Positions 32,340-41,970 of a stretch of DNA of 64,000 nt are shown piece by piece. The translations under genes were made by a program, and so were the position numbers. The DNA is from Chitinophagaceae bacterium UBA1953 (GTDB lineage: Bacteria > Bacteroidota > Bacteroidia > Chitinophagales > Chitinophagaceae). The stretch spans positions 115,577 to 179,576 of the forward strand of contig DDEN01000056.1 in the NCBI GenBank assembly GCA_002336115.1. Reading direction: 5' to 3'. A model generated the notes under the pieces. That model was not told the origin of the DNA. It ran no database searches and saw only the letters and a list, made by a program, of their open reading frames with translations. How positions within the stretch are numbered: the first letter of the stretch is position 1; each line of letters begins with the position of its first letter.

Positions 32340-33404
32340 ATGCGTTTATCTTTCATTCTTCTTGTTCTGCTTTTTCAATTTTCAAACCTATGGTCGCAAA
32401 CACTGGGCGGAAGCAGCGCATACCAGTTTTTAAAATTTCCGGCTTCGCCTCAAACAGCAGCATTAGGTGGTTTAAATCTTACCAATCAATCGAACGATCT
32501 ATCCCTCGCATTTAATAACCCTGCACAGCTTGACTCGTCAATGCATTCGCAAATGGTGGCTAACTTTAATTCGTTGTATGCAGGAGTAAAGAATCTGCAT
32601 TGGATGATGGCTTACAGAAACCCTTTCATTCAAACCAATTTTGCAGCATCGGTTTTTTATTTCGATTATGGTAATACATTACAAACAGACGCATCAGGCA
32701 ATGTATTAGGTGAGTATAAACCAAGAGATTTTGTTGTGCAGGTTTCGGCCAGCCGTGAATATATGAACAGGTGGAAGTACGGCGTATCAGTTAAACTTTT
32801 ATCAAGCAACTATGGAGTTTATCGTTCATCCGCAATAGCTGCTGATGTGGGCGTTTTGTACAGGGATACTGCAAATTTTTTACAGGCATCTGTTGTGGCT
32901 GTAAATATGGGATCACAGCTTAAGCGATATAATTCAGCAGTTCCTGAGGAGCTGCCTTTTGATTTACAGGCAGGAATTTCCAAGCGTCTTGCAAAAGCAC
33001 CGATCCGGTTTTCTTTAACAGCACACCATCTTCATCAGTTTAATCTTAATTACAGCGATACTGCTTTTAATAATGAAAACGGTATTCCTGCTTCAAAAAA
33101 CGGAAAGTTTACGTTTGATAAATTATTTCAACACCTTGTATTCTCAACACAAATACTCATTGGGGAGCGTGTGGAACTGACTGCCGGTTATAATTATTTA
33201 CGAGGAAAGGAATTGCGGATTTATAACAGCGCAAACGGCCTTACCGGTTTTTCATTTGGAGTTGGAATGTTGCTGCCTAAACTTCAGTTGCGTTATGCCA
33301 GAACCCAGTTGCAGAATAATATTTCCTATAACCAGCTTGGTTTAAATATTCCACTGAACCAATATTTTGGTTTGGGAAGCTGGGGCGAAAGGGCAGGATG
33401 GTAG
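32340..33404 (+). CDS. porQ: Type IX secretion system protein PorQ
   Basis: A 354-residue outer-membrane barrel protein of the PorQ family, which works with PorU/PorZ in attaching T9SS cargo to the surface. It has a signal peptide ending WSQ, the conserved start LGGSSAYQFLKFPASPQTAALGG (written here in part) and the motif DLSLAFNNPAQLD. The remainder has alternating beta strands typical of FadL/PorP-like barrels. T9SS function in this organism is also supported by the sorting domain of the 1353-residue cargo protein 3.4 kb downstream. Confidence 0.82.
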   Translation: MRLSFILLVLLFQFSNLWSQTLGGSSAYQFLKFPASPQTAALGGLNLTNQSNDLSLAFNNPAQLDSSMHSQMVANFNSLYAGVKNLHWMMAYRNPFIQTNFAASVFYFDYGNTLQTDASGNVLGEYKPRDFVVQVSASREYMNRWKYGVSVKLLSSNYGVYRSSAIAADVGVLYRDTANFLQASVVAVNMGSQLKRYNSAVPEELPFDLQAGISKRLAKAPIRFSLTAHHLHQFNLNYSDTAFNNENGIPASKNGKFTFDKLFQHLVFSTQILIGERVELTAGYNYLRGKELRIYNSANGLTGFSFGVGMLLPKLQLRYARTQLQNNISYNQLGLNIPLNQYFGLGSWGERAGW

Positions 33405-33431
33405 AAATGATAATGATGTAAGAAGAGTCTT

Positions 33432-34115
33432 TTATCGTTCAGCATCTTGCTTAATCTTCTCGCCGAATAAAAGCTCAACCAGAATATTGTAAATAAAGTG
33501 AGCAATCATTGGCAAAAGCAATCCGCCGCTGAGCCATACTAAAAACTGAAAACCAATTGCAAAAGGAATAATCTGAATAATTGCTTTTTCACCCTGGGTG
33601 CCATGCCCGAATGCAAATACAATTGCGCTCAGAAGGGTTGCAATAAGCCAAACATAAACAGTATAGTCTTTCACCATGTCTGCAATAATGTTGAATAAAA
33701 CTCCACGGTAAATATATTCTTCACAAAAAGCTGCTACCACTACTGCCAGCACCCAGATTAAACGTTCAAAAGTTGTATCGGGGAGAATGTGATGAAGCGT
33801 GCCTTCATCTTTTTCCTTAGAAAATTTTTGAGAGATCCAGGCAAGAAGAAGTGCAATAACAACAAGTAATACAGATGCGCCAATTGTTTTCGGAGAGAAA
33901 TTACTTTTAAATGAAATGCTGATTGTTTCACTCCGTGCAGCAAACCAGGCAACAACAGCAAGTATAATCTGCATGATCATTGACTGGAGGTAAACCGGAA
34001 TTTTTGCTAACTGAGCACCTTCCATTTCTTCTTCCATTTTTTTTATGTTCTTATAGCTGAGTGCTGTAAGAAAAGGAAGACCTGCCGCTACTATAATCAT
34101 GAATAGTAAACTCAT
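33432..34115 (-). CDS. CPBP family intramembrane glutamic endopeptidase
   Basis: A 227-residue membrane protease (CAAX/Abi/Rce1-like). The diagnostic motifs are EEYIYRG (motif 1, catalytic Glu pair), FGHGTQG (motif 2, His) and HFIYNIL (motif 3). At least six hydrophobic segments are visible. Its start overlaps the coaE stop by 4 nt, so it is the last gene of the nusB-yajC-coaE group. The biological substrate is unknown. Confidence 0.85.
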   Translation of the reverse strand: MSLLFMIIVAAGLPFLTALSYKNIKKMEEEMEGAQLAKIPVYLQSMIMQIILAVVAWFAARSETISISFKSNFSPKTIGASVLLVVIALLLAWISQKFSKEKDEGTLHHILPDTTFERLIWVLAVVVAAFCEEYIYRGVLFNIIADMVKDYTVYVWLIATLLSAIVFAFGHGTQGEKAIIQIIPFAIGFQFLVWLSGGLLLPMIAHFIYNILVELLFGEKIKQDAER

Positions 34116-34711
34116 TGTTTCTGTTTTTCCGAACGTTGAATCAATTCTTTGTGCAGATGTAATACCTGGGGTAAAATCATTTCCTGTTCGTTATTAAATA
34201 CTATAAAATCGCACAATTTTAATTTGAGCGATTCATTGAGCTGGTTGTTTATTCTTTTTTTTATTTCATCTGCTGAAACTCCATCTCTGTCCATTACTCT
34301 TTTGATCCTTAAAGTTTCAGGGGCCGACACACCAATAACATAATCCAGTCCCTCTGCCGATCCGCTTTCAAATAACAACGCAGCTTCTTTAATTACATAG
34401 GACGACTTCTGTAGCTTAAACCATTGCGCTGCGTCTGCTATTGTAGCAGGATGTACAAGGCTATTAAGTAATTCTAATTTTTCTTTGTTGGCAAAAACAA
34501 TTTCTGCAAGATGTTTTCGGTTTAATTCACCATTTAAATAGGTGCTTTCACCAAAATAAAAAATGAGCTGTTGTTTTAACAGCTCATTTTTATTCATTAA
34601 ATCCTTTGCAGCTTTATCTGCATAATAAACAGGAATGCCAAGCACTTCAAATACTTTTGCAATGGTGCTTTTTCCACTGCCAATACCTCCTGTTAAGCCG
34701 ATTTTAAGCAT
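34112..34711 (-). CDS. coaE: Dephospho-CoA kinase
   Basis: Last step of coenzyme A synthesis, phosphorylating dephospho-CoA at the 3' hydroxyl. It is 199 residues when started at the ATG at 34711, which begins MLKIGLTGGIGSGKST with the P-loop. A 4-codon longer start exists at 34723 and is less likely. The CoA-binding middle contains VYYADKAAKDLMNKN. Located between yajC and the CPBP protease in a leftward operon. A hairpin lies in the 35-nt gap to yajC. Confidence 0.93.
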   Translation of the reverse strand: MLKIGLTGGIGSGKSTIAKVFEVLGIPVYYADKAAKDLMNKNELLKQQLIFYFGESTYLNGELNRKHLAEIVFANKEKLELLNSLVHPATIADAAQWFKLQKSSYVIKEAALLFESGSAEGLDYVIGVSAPETLRIKRVMDRDGVSADEIKKRINNQLNESLKLKLCDFIVFNNEQEMILPQVLHLHKELIQRSEKQKQ

Positions 34712-34717
34712 GCTGAT

Positions 34718-34744
34718 GGGCAAAATGCAATTGGCTTTTTGCCC
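34718..34744. repeat. Inverted repeat between yajC and coaE
   Basis: GGGCAAAA (34718-34725) and TTTTGCCC (34737-34744) around an 11-nt loop. On the operon strand there is no T-run after it, so it is a spacer hairpin and not a clear terminator. Confidence 0.4.
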
Positions 34745-34746
34745 GA

Positions 34747-35073
34747 TTATTTTTTCTCAGCGCCAGGATTGTTCAACTGTGTTGTCCAATCAAGACTGAT
34801 GGCACTTTTCTCAATTTTGATATAGCTGCCGGGATTAATTTCAAGCGACAGAGTACCATCTTCATTCACTTTGTTTACAACACCGTGAATACCTGCAATG
34901 GTTACTACTTTATCGCCTTTTTGCAAATTGTCGATAAATGTTTTTTGCTGCTTGGCTTTTTTAGCCTGTGGGCGAATCATGAAAAGCCAGAATACAAGGA
35001 TCATTAATCCAAGAAATAACAATTGCATTGTACCTCCTCCACCAGGTTGGGCTGAAAGAAAAAAAGAATTCAT
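34747..35073 (-). CDS. yajC: Preprotein translocase subunit YajC
   Basis: A 108-residue single-pass membrane protein of the SecDF-YajC complex. The membrane helix reads LLFLGLMILVFWLFMIRPQ, followed by the conserved KKAKQQKTFIDNLQKGDKV and a small cytosolic domain with IAGIHGVVNKVNEDG. It assists protein export through SecYEG. Its neighbours nusB, DUF1573 and coaE form a group that recurs in Bacteroidota. Confidence 0.93.
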   Translation of the reverse strand: MNSFFLSAQPGGGGTMQLLFLGLMILVFWLFMIRPQAKKAKQQKTFIDNLQKGDKVVTIAGIHGVVNKVNEDGTLSLEINPGSYIKIEKSAISLDWTTQLNNPGAEKK

Positions 35074-35145
35074 CTGTTTATTTTTTTGTTTTTAATTTCT
35101 GGTGTTTTCAATTGCAGCAACACTCACCTGTATAGTGAACTGTTT

Positions 35146-35604
35146 TTAATTTTTTGCCAACACTTCGCCTTCAAATAAAAGAGTTACAATTTTCTCTTTC
35201 GTGTTGCAGGTAACATTAATGTATTTTGATGCTTTACCTACCCGGCCGCTGCTGTTAAATTCTGCAGTGATCACACCTTCTTTTCCAGGAGCAATCGGCT
35301 CATCGGGTTTAGAAGGAACAGTACATCCGCAACTTGCATGTACTTCAGCTATAACCAGGGGCTGCGAACCTGTGTTTTTAAAATGGAAAGAAATTTTCAC
35401 TTTTTCACCATCGGTAACTTTGCCAAAATTTTGTGTTGAATCAAGCCATTGAACGGTTGTCCATTTGGTTGAATCATTAACTAATGAATCGGCAGCATTA
35501 GCCTGCGTGGGAATAACCGGTATTGCAGGATCTTTTGGGTTTTTTGTAACAGTATTACATGCTGCTGCACTGCTGACAAGTAAAAATAAAAAAAGCTTTT
35601 TCAT
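35146..35604 (-). CDS. DUF1573 lipoprotein
   Basis: A 152-residue predicted lipoprotein with lipobox SAAAC (Cys16) and a single DUF1573 immunoglobulin-like domain (about 50-150). The family pattern is visible in FHFKNTGSQPLVIAEVHASCGC and APGKEGVITAEFNSSGRVG. The function is unknown; the fold resembles ASH/MSP domains that bind other proteins. Its promoter is probably the TACATTTG box at 35696-35703. Confidence 0.85.
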   Translation of the reverse strand: MKKLFLFLLVSSAAACNTVTKNPKDPAIPVIPTQANAADSLVNDSTKWTTVQWLDSTQNFGKVTDGEKVKISFHFKNTGSQPLVIAEVHASCGCTVPSKPDEPIAPGKEGVITAEFNSSGRVGKASKYINVTCNTKEKIVTLLFEGEVLAKN

Positions 35605-35695
35605 CTGTTTATAAGTTTAAAGGTTCAGATGTTTTTTATGATACTAATTGCTTCAGAGTTGATTGATCTGCCGCAGATTCTGGTTTGTTTTGTTG

Positions 35696-35703
35696 CAAAT
35701 GTA
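35696..35703 (-). promoter_or_regulatory. -7 box TACATTTG of the DUF1573-yajC-coaE group
   Basis: Exact TAnnTTTG match on the minus strand just after the nusB stop and 91 nt before the DUF1573 start. It could give a transcript that excludes nusB. Confidence 0.45.
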
Positions 35704-35717
35704 AAGGAAAGCTTTCA

Positions 35718-36644
35718 CTATGACTTTTTAAATGAAATCTTGTGCAGTTTGTTCTGTGCAGCAAGGTCTTTGTGAATGCTGTCAAGTATTCCATTTACAA
35801 AATGCCCGCTTTGCGGAGTACTGTAATCTTTTGCAAGGTCAATATACTCGTTGATGGTTACTTTTGGCGGAATGGTTTCAAAGAACAGGAATTCACAAAT
35901 ACCCATCCGCATCAGAATCATGTCAAGTACGGCGGTACGTTCGGGGTCCCAGTTCTGAAGTTTTCCTTTTATGTAATCTGTACAAACACTTTCTTTTTCA
36001 ATTACACTGATGAGCAGGTCTTTGGCAAATTTCATTTTTTCTGCGGTAACAAATTCCTGAAATTCTCCGCTGGCAGGTTTTTGAATTAAGCCAATCATGA
36101 GAAGGTTCATCATTTCACAATCGTCATCCCAATGAAGAAAGTTCTCCTCAATAAACGAAACAAAATCTTCGTTTGGAAGCATCAGATCCGTAAAAATAAA
36201 TTCAAGAATATCTTTTTCTTCCTTTTTTTCTCTTAGTGGGCGGCTGATATATTGCTTGTATAATTCTGTTTCAACAAGCTCAGAATAGATTTTTTTAATC
36301 CAGTCGTCGGTGTCGATAAGCTCGGGTTTAATTTCTTTTGCTACAGCAATATAGGATGGGTTTTCAAGAATTTGCCATAACACACTGTTACCTGCAAGTT
36401 TTATGTTTACGTTCAGATCTTCCTTTGTAGGTAAATGTTTTGAAGCACGCTGGCGTGAATCCACTTCGGCATAACGGCCAACCTCGGTTAAAAAGTGAAT
36501 GAGAAAAACAAAAAGCTGGCGGCTTTGATCAATATGCTTGTCTAAAGTACGTAATGCTTCTTCTTTTGTAATATCACCTTCTCTTGTGAAACAGGTGTAG
36601 AGTGTTTGCATCACCTTAACCCGTATATTTCTTCTGCTGATCAT
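35718..36644 (-). CDS. nusB: Transcription antitermination protein NusB (long Bacteroidota form)
   Basis: A 308-residue member of the NusB family, which binds boxA RNA with NusE to support rRNA antitermination. The first about 160 residues are an extended N-terminal part starting MISRRNIRVKVMQTLY, and the NusB-like helical domain is mostly in the C-terminal half (about 170-290; RTAVLDMILMRMGICEFLF, INEYIDLAKDYSTPQSGHFV). This is about twice the length of E. coli NusB and is the usual Bacteroidota form. A TATCTTCG promoter-like box lies upstream. Confidence 0.9.
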   Translation of the reverse strand: MISRRNIRVKVMQTLYTCFTREGDITKEEALRTLDKHIDQSRQLFVFLIHFLTEVGRYAEVDSRQRASKHLPTKEDLNVNIKLAGNSVLWQILENPSYIAVAKEIKPELIDTDDWIKKIYSELVETELYKQYISRPLREKKEEKDILEFIFTDLMLPNEDFVSFIEENFLHWDDDCEMMNLLMIGLIQKPASGEFQEFVTAEKMKFAKDLLISVIEKESVCTDYIKGKLQNWDPERTAVLDMILMRMGICEFLFFETIPPKVTINEYIDLAKDYSTPQSGHFVNGILDSIHKDLAAQNKLHKISFKKS

Positions 36645-36788
36645 TGTTGTAAGAACTGTTTGGGGGGCGAAGATACGGATTCCCGTTTAACTGTTTTTTT
36701 ACGAAGTTTTTCAACAGGCTTCAGAAGAGATAAATAAGGAAATATTAGCTCTTTTTGGTATGTTTGAAATTAAATAAATAATTATCAG

Positions 36789-39700
36789 ATGAAGCGATTT
36801 TTACTCGTATTTCTCACTACAGGATTTGTTATTTCTGGAATGGTATTCGTGTTTTCGAAATTGGGTAAGAAAGCAGATACAAGTATATCCATAAATGAGA
36901 GGGAAAAAGATGAAGATGAGTCTGCAGAAGGTGAAGAGAACGAAAATGAAGATGGAATCAGAGAAGCTCAGGAAATGGACTTTGAAATGACTCGTGATCC
37001 AAAACTGGGTTATGTGCCTGCAAACAGATTAATAAAAGCATATGATGATATTTACCAGGCTCGTCGTTCAGGAAGGTACGCCCGTATTTCTGCTTTAAGC
37101 TGGTCTGAAAGAGGGCCAAATACAAATAGTTTAGGCCCAAGTAACGGTAACACAAGAGGCCCGGGCAATAATGCGGTTATAAGCGGGCGCATGCGTTCTG
37201 TACATGTTGATTTAAATGATGTAACCGGAAAAACTGTTTGGGCTGGTAGCGTAAGTGGCGGGCTATGGAAAACAACGGATATTACTGCAAACCCTGCTAA
37301 CTGGACTGTTATAAATGATTTCTTTGGAAATCTTGCTATTTCAAGTATTTGTCAAAGCCCTGCAAACAAAAACATTATGTATTTTGCTACTGGTGAACGA
37401 AATGGAAATACAGATGCTGTAAGAGGTGGAGGTATCTGGAAAAGTACTGACAATGGAAATACATGGAACCTGCTTACAAATACAACAGATTTCTGGAATG
37501 TATCAAAAATCGTATGCGATGCTGCTGGCAATGTTTATGTTGGTACCGTAGGAAATAGCCAGGGTTTACAACGGTCTATCGATGGTGGAGCTACTTGGGC
37601 TGAAATAACGCCATCAACAACAGGAGGTGGTAAAAAAATTACTGATATAAAAATCAGCAGTACAGGAAGAATGCATGTAAGCATGGGTGGGGGGTCAACA
37701 GCAAACTCGGGCTCTTTTTATACTGATATTCCCTCAATTGTTACTTCTGCTACATGGAATAGCCCGGTCACGGCAATTCCTGATCTTTTGAACAATTGCG
37801 AATTGGCAGTTTCTGGAGATGTTGTTTACGCCTTGCCTGAAGGAACAAATAGTTTAACTCCTCAGATATACAAATCTTCAGATGGTGGCATTAATTGGTT
37901 TGCTACAAGCACATCTCCTCCAAGTACAACTTCGGAACCAAGTATTAATACGGGTCAGGGCTGGTATGATTTAGCATTAGGTGTTGATCCCAATAATCCA
38001 AATATAGTGGTGGCTGGCGGATTGAATTTTTACAGAAGTACTGACGGTGGGGCTACATGGAGCCAAATTACAAGGTGGGTTGGCACGTCTTTGAATTATG
38101 TGCATGCAGATCATCATGGTGTTTTCTGGAATGGAACACAGGTGCTTGCTGCAAGTGATGGTGGAATATTTTATTCTTCAGACAATGGAACAACTTTTTC
38201 AGACCGTAATATCGGACTCAGGACATTACAGTTTTATTCTTGTGCAATTCATCCCTTAAGCACCAACTATTTTCTTGGCGGTACACAGGATAATGGAAGT
38301 CATTCACTTTCAAATGCCGGATTAGGAGGTAGTATTGAAGTTCATGGTGGTGATGGTGGATATGTACATATTGATGAGGATGAACCCCAGTTTCAATTTT
38401 CAGCAACTACCCGCAGCCAATACAGGCGCAGTGTGAATAGTGGTGTAAACTGGTCATCAGTAAATTATTCATCAACTATTGGTCAGTTTATCAATCCCAC
38501 AGAGTATGATGATATAAACAATATAATGTACACCAGCGCAGCCTCTGGTACTTATGTGCGTTGGGATAATCCTCAAACCGGATCAACTTTTACATCCGTA
38601 TCAGTTTCATCTGTAACACCAAATTCGATACGTAATTTTAAAGTTTCGCCTTACACAAATAATCGAGTATTTATGGGTACCGCAGGTGGCGCAATAGTAA
38701 GGGCTGATAATGCAAATACATCATCTCCTGTTCTGGCAAATATTACCGGAGCTTCAATGCCGCAGCTAAACGGAAATATCGTATCATGCGTAAATGTTGG
38801 TACCGATGATAATAATTTAATTGCTGTTTACTCAAATTATGGATTACAGCATGTTTGGATTACAAATAATGGAGGTGCTCTATGGACAAATATTTCAGGT
38901 AACCTGCCCGATATTCCAGTGCGCTGGGCTATGTTCTATCCTGATGATAATGACAAAGCAGTTCTTGCTACTGAGATGGGGATTTTTGAAACGGATGATA
39001 TAAATGGATCATCTACTGTTTGGGTGCAAAATGGATCATTTCCTAATGTGAGGACTGATATGCTGCAATACAGGTACAGTGATAAAACACTTCTTGCCGC
39101 CACTCACGGCCGTGGGTTGTGGACAACAATGTTTAATAACAATATACCTTATATACGCTACACCTCATCATATAATTATTTGACTGTTAAGGAAAACACT
39201 TTGGGAACAGGAAATACGTGCAGAAACTACAAAGATTATACTGTTAAAATGCATATTGATAAAGCTCCAACAGGTACGGCTAATGTTACTCTGAATATTA
39301 CTGGCGGAACTGCAACCCAGGGAGTTGATTATGACATTACAACCAATGGTGATTTTACAAATCCTTCAACAACTTTATCATTCGCAAATGGAACAACAAC
39401 TGATCAGTCCTTTACTGTAAGAATTTATAACGATGCAGATATAGAAAATACAGAATACCTTACCATAGGGTATTCTATTACAGGAGCAACTGATGCTGTA
39501 GCTGCACCATCAAGTCAATCATTAACTTTTTATATCACTGATAATGATGTAGCTCCATCGGCACCAACTTATAGTGGGAGTTATTCAATTGGCACATTTG
39601 AAACAAATTTAACTAATGCTACTCCTCTACGCAGCAACATGCAGCGCTTCAGAGTTCAATATCTTTTTACTGCTTCTGAATTAATTAGTGCAGGAATTGC

Positions 39701-40850
39701 CGGTGCAGGAAATATTTCTTCTCTAAGTTTCAATGTTTCTACAAAAAACAGTACACAACCATTTACCGGTTTTACTGTTTCTATGGGAAATTCTTCATCA
39801 ACCAATCTTTCATCTGGTTTTGTAAGTCCGGCATTTACTCAGGTATATTCAGGGAACTATACGTCTGTTGCCGGAACAAATACAATCCAGTTCTCAACAC
39901 CTTTTGCATGGGATGGTACATCAAATGTGGTACTTAATTTTTGTTTTGATAATGGTTCTGCAACTGTTGATGCTTCGCCTGATGTGATTGATGGGGCAAG
40001 CTCTCCATTGGGTTCTACTGTATATGCAACTACATATTCAAATGCAACTACAGGATCGGGGTGTTCGTTGTCTGCAGCTTATATTTCATACGCAAGAATA
40101 AATGTGACATTTACTGCGGGATCAGGTAACCCAATTGCCACAGCTTTAAACAGCAGCAAAACAGAGTCGGTATTAAATAATGGTAACTATTATTTCTATA
40201 ATTTGTTGGAAGTAATAAATAGTATAAATAATGCTTCAGCTTCGCTTGGTTGTGTTACGTCAACCATCTCTGAGGCTGGTAATACATGGCAAAGTTTTTA
40301 TTCCGGCCAGCGCTCACAAAAAGTCTATAATATCAACGTTTCGCAAAACAGCAGCGCAACTTATACGCTTGGACTGTATTATACTGCTGATGAATTGGGA
40401 TCGAAAACGCCATCAACTTTAAAAATAACCGGAACAACAGCTTCAACTGCATCCATGGCTGATATTTCAAATTCAACTTTGTATGCTACCAATTCGGTAG
40501 CATACGGATCAGGTTACCTGTTTACTGCTACTGTTTCTGGTAATGGTCGTTTCTTCCTTGCTGAAGACAATGTTTCGGGATTGTTTGATGTGAGCAGGAG
40601 AGAAAATTTCGTGAAGGTTTTACAGAACCCGGTCTCATTCAGCATCCCTATGTATGTAAGTAATCAGCAGCGGGAAAAAGTTGCTGCGTCATTATTTACT
40701 AATACAGGACAATTAATTCAGAAATGGGATTTAGGGCGGGCCGATAGTTATACTCAAATGGCACTTAATGGAAAGGTTACTGCCGGGGTTTATATATTAC
40801 GGGTTGATGCAGGTAACAAAACGCAAACCATCAAAATTGTAAAACAATAA
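36789..40850 (+). CDS. Secreted multidomain T9SS cargo: sortilin/BNR beta-propeller, Calx-beta, C-terminal sorting domain
   Basis: A 1353-residue exported protein. A hydrophobic signal (about 1-24) is followed by an acidic stretch (EREKDEDESAEGEENENEDG), then a beta-propeller of the VPS10/BNR type (about 100-780) with repeated STDNGNTW, SIDGGATW, SSDGGINW and STDGGATW Asp-boxes. A Calx-beta domain (about 796-920; ENTEYLTIGYSI) and a beta-rich region follow. The last about 80 residues are a T9SS type A sorting domain (VLQNPVSFSIPMYV to VYILRVDAGNKTQTIKIVKQ). Likely surface-bound or released. Function unknown; beta-propellers of this kind bind peptides or glycans. It is flanked by a good terminator. 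Confidence 0.88.
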   Translation: MKRFLLVFLTTGFVISGMVFVFSKLGKKADTSISINEREKDEDESAEGEENENEDGIREAQEMDFEMTRDPKLGYVPANRLIKAYDDIYQARRSGRYARISALSWSERGPNTNSLGPSNGNTRGPGNNAVISGRMRSVHVDLNDVTGKTVWAGSVSGGLWKTTDITANPANWTVINDFFGNLAISSICQSPANKNIMYFATGERNGNTDAVRGGGIWKSTDNGNTWNLLTNTTDFWNVSKIVCDAAGNVYVGTVGNSQGLQRSIDGGATWAEITPSTTGGGKKITDIKISSTGRMHVSMGGGSTANSGSFYTDIPSIVTSATWNSPVTAIPDLLNNCELAVSGDVVYALPEGTNSLTPQIYKSSDGGINWFATSTSPPSTTSEPSINTGQGWYDLALGVDPNNPNIVVAGGLNFYRSTDGGATWSQITRWVGTSLNYVHADHHGVFWNGTQVLAASDGGIFYSSDNGTTFSDRNIGLRTLQFYSCAIHPLSTNYFLGGTQDNGSHSLSNAGLGGSIEVHGGDGGYVHIDEDEPQFQFSATTRSQYRRSVNSGVNWSSVNYSSTIGQFINPTEYDDINNIMYTSAASGTYVRWDNPQTGSTFTSVSVSSVTPNSIRNFKVSPYTNNRVFMGTAGGAIVRADNANTSSPVLANITGASMPQLNGNIVSCVNVGTDDNNLIAVYSNYGLQHVWITNNGGALWTNISGNLPDIPVRWAMFYPDDNDKAVLATEMGIFETDDINGSSTVWVQNGSFPNVRTDMLQYRYSDKTLLAATHGRGLWTTMFNNNIPYIRYTSSYNYLTVKENTLGTGNTCRNYKDYTVKMHIDKAPTGTANVTLNITGGTATQGVDYDITTNGDFTNPSTTLSFANGTTTDQSFTVRIYNDADIENTEYLTIGYSITGATDAVAAPSSQSLTFYITDNDVAPSAPTYSGSYSIGTFETNLTNATPLRSNMQRFRVQYLFTASELISAGIAGAGNISSLSFNVSTKNSTQPFTGFTVSMGNSSSTNLSSGFVSPAFTQVYSGNYTSVAGTNTIQFSTPFAWDGTSNVVLNFCFDNGSATVDASPDVIDGASSPLGSTVYATTYSNATTGSGCSLSAAYISYARINVTFTAGSGNPIATALNSSKTESVLNNGNYYFYNLLEVINSINNASASLGCVTSTISEAGNTWQSFYSGQRSQKVYNINVSQNSSATYTLGLYYTADELGSKTPSTLKITGTTASTASMADISNSTLYATNSVAYGSGYLFTATVSGNGRFFLAEDNVSGLFDVSRRENFVKVLQNPVSFSIPMYVSNQQREKVAASLFTNTGQLIQKWDLGRADSYTQMALNGKVTAGVYILRVDAGNKTQTIKIVKQ

Positions 40851-40855
40851 AACCG

Positions 40856-40890
40856 AAAAGGTGAACCAATTTTCCGGTTCACCTTTTTTG
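40856..40890 (+). terminator. Terminator of the T9SS cargo gene
   Basis: AAAAGGTGAACC (40856-40867) pairs with GGTTCACCTTTT (40876-40887), then further T residues. Confidence 0.88.
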
Positions 40891-40897
40891 AAATTTT

Positions 40898-41401
40898 ATG
40901 CATGATAAATCTTTTAAAATTGTCTTTTGGCTATTGATTGCTGTTGCGTTTTATTCCTGTGCCCAGCAAAAAAAAGTTGTAAAAAAACTCACTGCCTATA
41001 GTATGGAAATATTGCCTGGTACAGTTATGAAAGATGAAGGTGGTGATGCTGTTCCTGTAAAACCAGCTATTGTTTTACTGGTGTATGCTGAAACCAAAAC
41101 AAATACAATTAAATGGGATTCGGCCTGGTTTGAGAATAAGACATATAAACTAATTCCGCAACTATCGCCAAATGGTTCTTTTGAGGTTGGCTTTAGAAAG
41201 CAAAGCGACGAAAAAATTATTGAAAACGCAGATTCAAGCCGCTTTTTATACCAGTTATATTTGCAGCCGGTTGAAAATGGGTTGCCTGTGCCTGCAGGTT
41301 ATGAGCATGGCAGAATTTTACTAAAAGCTCATTATAATGGCCGGGTTTTTTATAGAAAATCAGATGCTCCTCTTGAAATTAGAACTTACGATGCAATGTA
41401 G
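40898..41401 (+). CDS. Lipoprotein, unknown function
   Basis: A 167-residue predicted lipoprotein with a membrane signal (about 6-20) and lipobox AFYSC (Cys21). It has no recognisable domain; the mature part is a mix of beta-strand-like segments (PAIVLLVYAETKTNTIKWDS, HGRILLKAHYNGRVFYRKS). The ATG at 40898 is only 8 nt after the terminator of the T9SS cargo gene, so its promoter probably overlaps that region. It precedes groES but is separated by 188 nt with the chaperone promoter element. Confidence 0.6.
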   Translation: MHDKSFKIVFWLLIAVAFYSCAQQKKVVKKLTAYSMEILPGTVMKDEGGDAVPVKPAIVLLVYAETKTNTIKWDSAWFENKTYKLIPQLSPNGSFEVGFRKQSDEKIIENADSSRFLYQLYLQPVENGLPVPAGYEHGRILLKAHYNGRVFYRKSDAPLEIRTYDAM

Positions 41402-41472
41402 TGGAGCGTAACGTCAGGCCGGAAAGAATCCATCTCTGAAAAAATGTCCTGTTTTTTAGCCTTTGTGGGAGT

Positions 41473-41537
41473 AAATTCCGCTGTTTCTGAAATTTTTTCG
41501 CATTCTGACGGCATGGCATTGTATTCGCTTACCTTTG
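41473..41537 (+). promoter_or_regulatory. Candidate chaperone promoter region upstream of groES
   Basis: 41473-41532 matches 8501-8560 upstream of dnaK at 40 of 60 positions. TGGCAT (41514-41519) followed by CGCTT resembles a sigma-54 -24/-12 site with one mismatch. TACCTTTG (41530-41537) is an exact TAnnTTTG box in the same region, so a normal promoter is the alternative. Confidence 0.55.
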
Positions 41538-41589
41538 GTGCCCCTTAAAATGGGGATAGATTAAATTTTAAATCAAAAAATCGAAAACT

Positions 41590-41871
41590 ATGGCTAAGAA
41601 GGTAAGTGTTACCCCTTTACACGACAGAGTAATTGTAAAGCCTGCTCCTGCTGAAGAAAAAACCGCAGGCGGAATTATTATCCCCGATACGGCAAAGGAA
41701 AAACCCCAACGTGGTACAGTTGTAGCTGCAGGCCCCGGAAAAAAAGATGAACCTGTAACTGTAAAAGTTGGCGATACTGTACTTTACGGAAAGTATGCCG
41801 GTACAGAAATTTCAATTGAAGGAGAAGACCTCCTGATTATGCGTGAAAGCGATATTCTGGCAATTGTATAA
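41590..41871 (+). CDS. groES: Co-chaperonin GroES
   Basis: A 93-residue ring-lid partner of GroEL (Hsp10). It shows VTPLHDRVIVKPAPAEEKTAGG, PDTAKEKPQRGTVVAAGPGK and the C-terminal EGEDLLIMRESDILAIV, including the mobile loop region. It lies 99 nt upstream of groEL and is clearly cotranscribed with it. The spacer holds AATTTGAAAAT-like low-complexity repeats. Confidence 0.97.
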   Translation: MAKKVSVTPLHDRVIVKPAPAEEKTAGGIIIPDTAKEKPQRGTVVAAGPGKKDEPVTVKVGDTVLYGKYAGTEISIEGEDLLIMRESDILAIV

Positions 41872-41970
41872 TTTGAAAATTTGAAGATGTGCTAATTTGA
41901 AAATGGTTAGCTGCTTCAAATTTCAAGTATTCAATTCTCAAATTAATTCATTCTCAAATTAAATATAACT

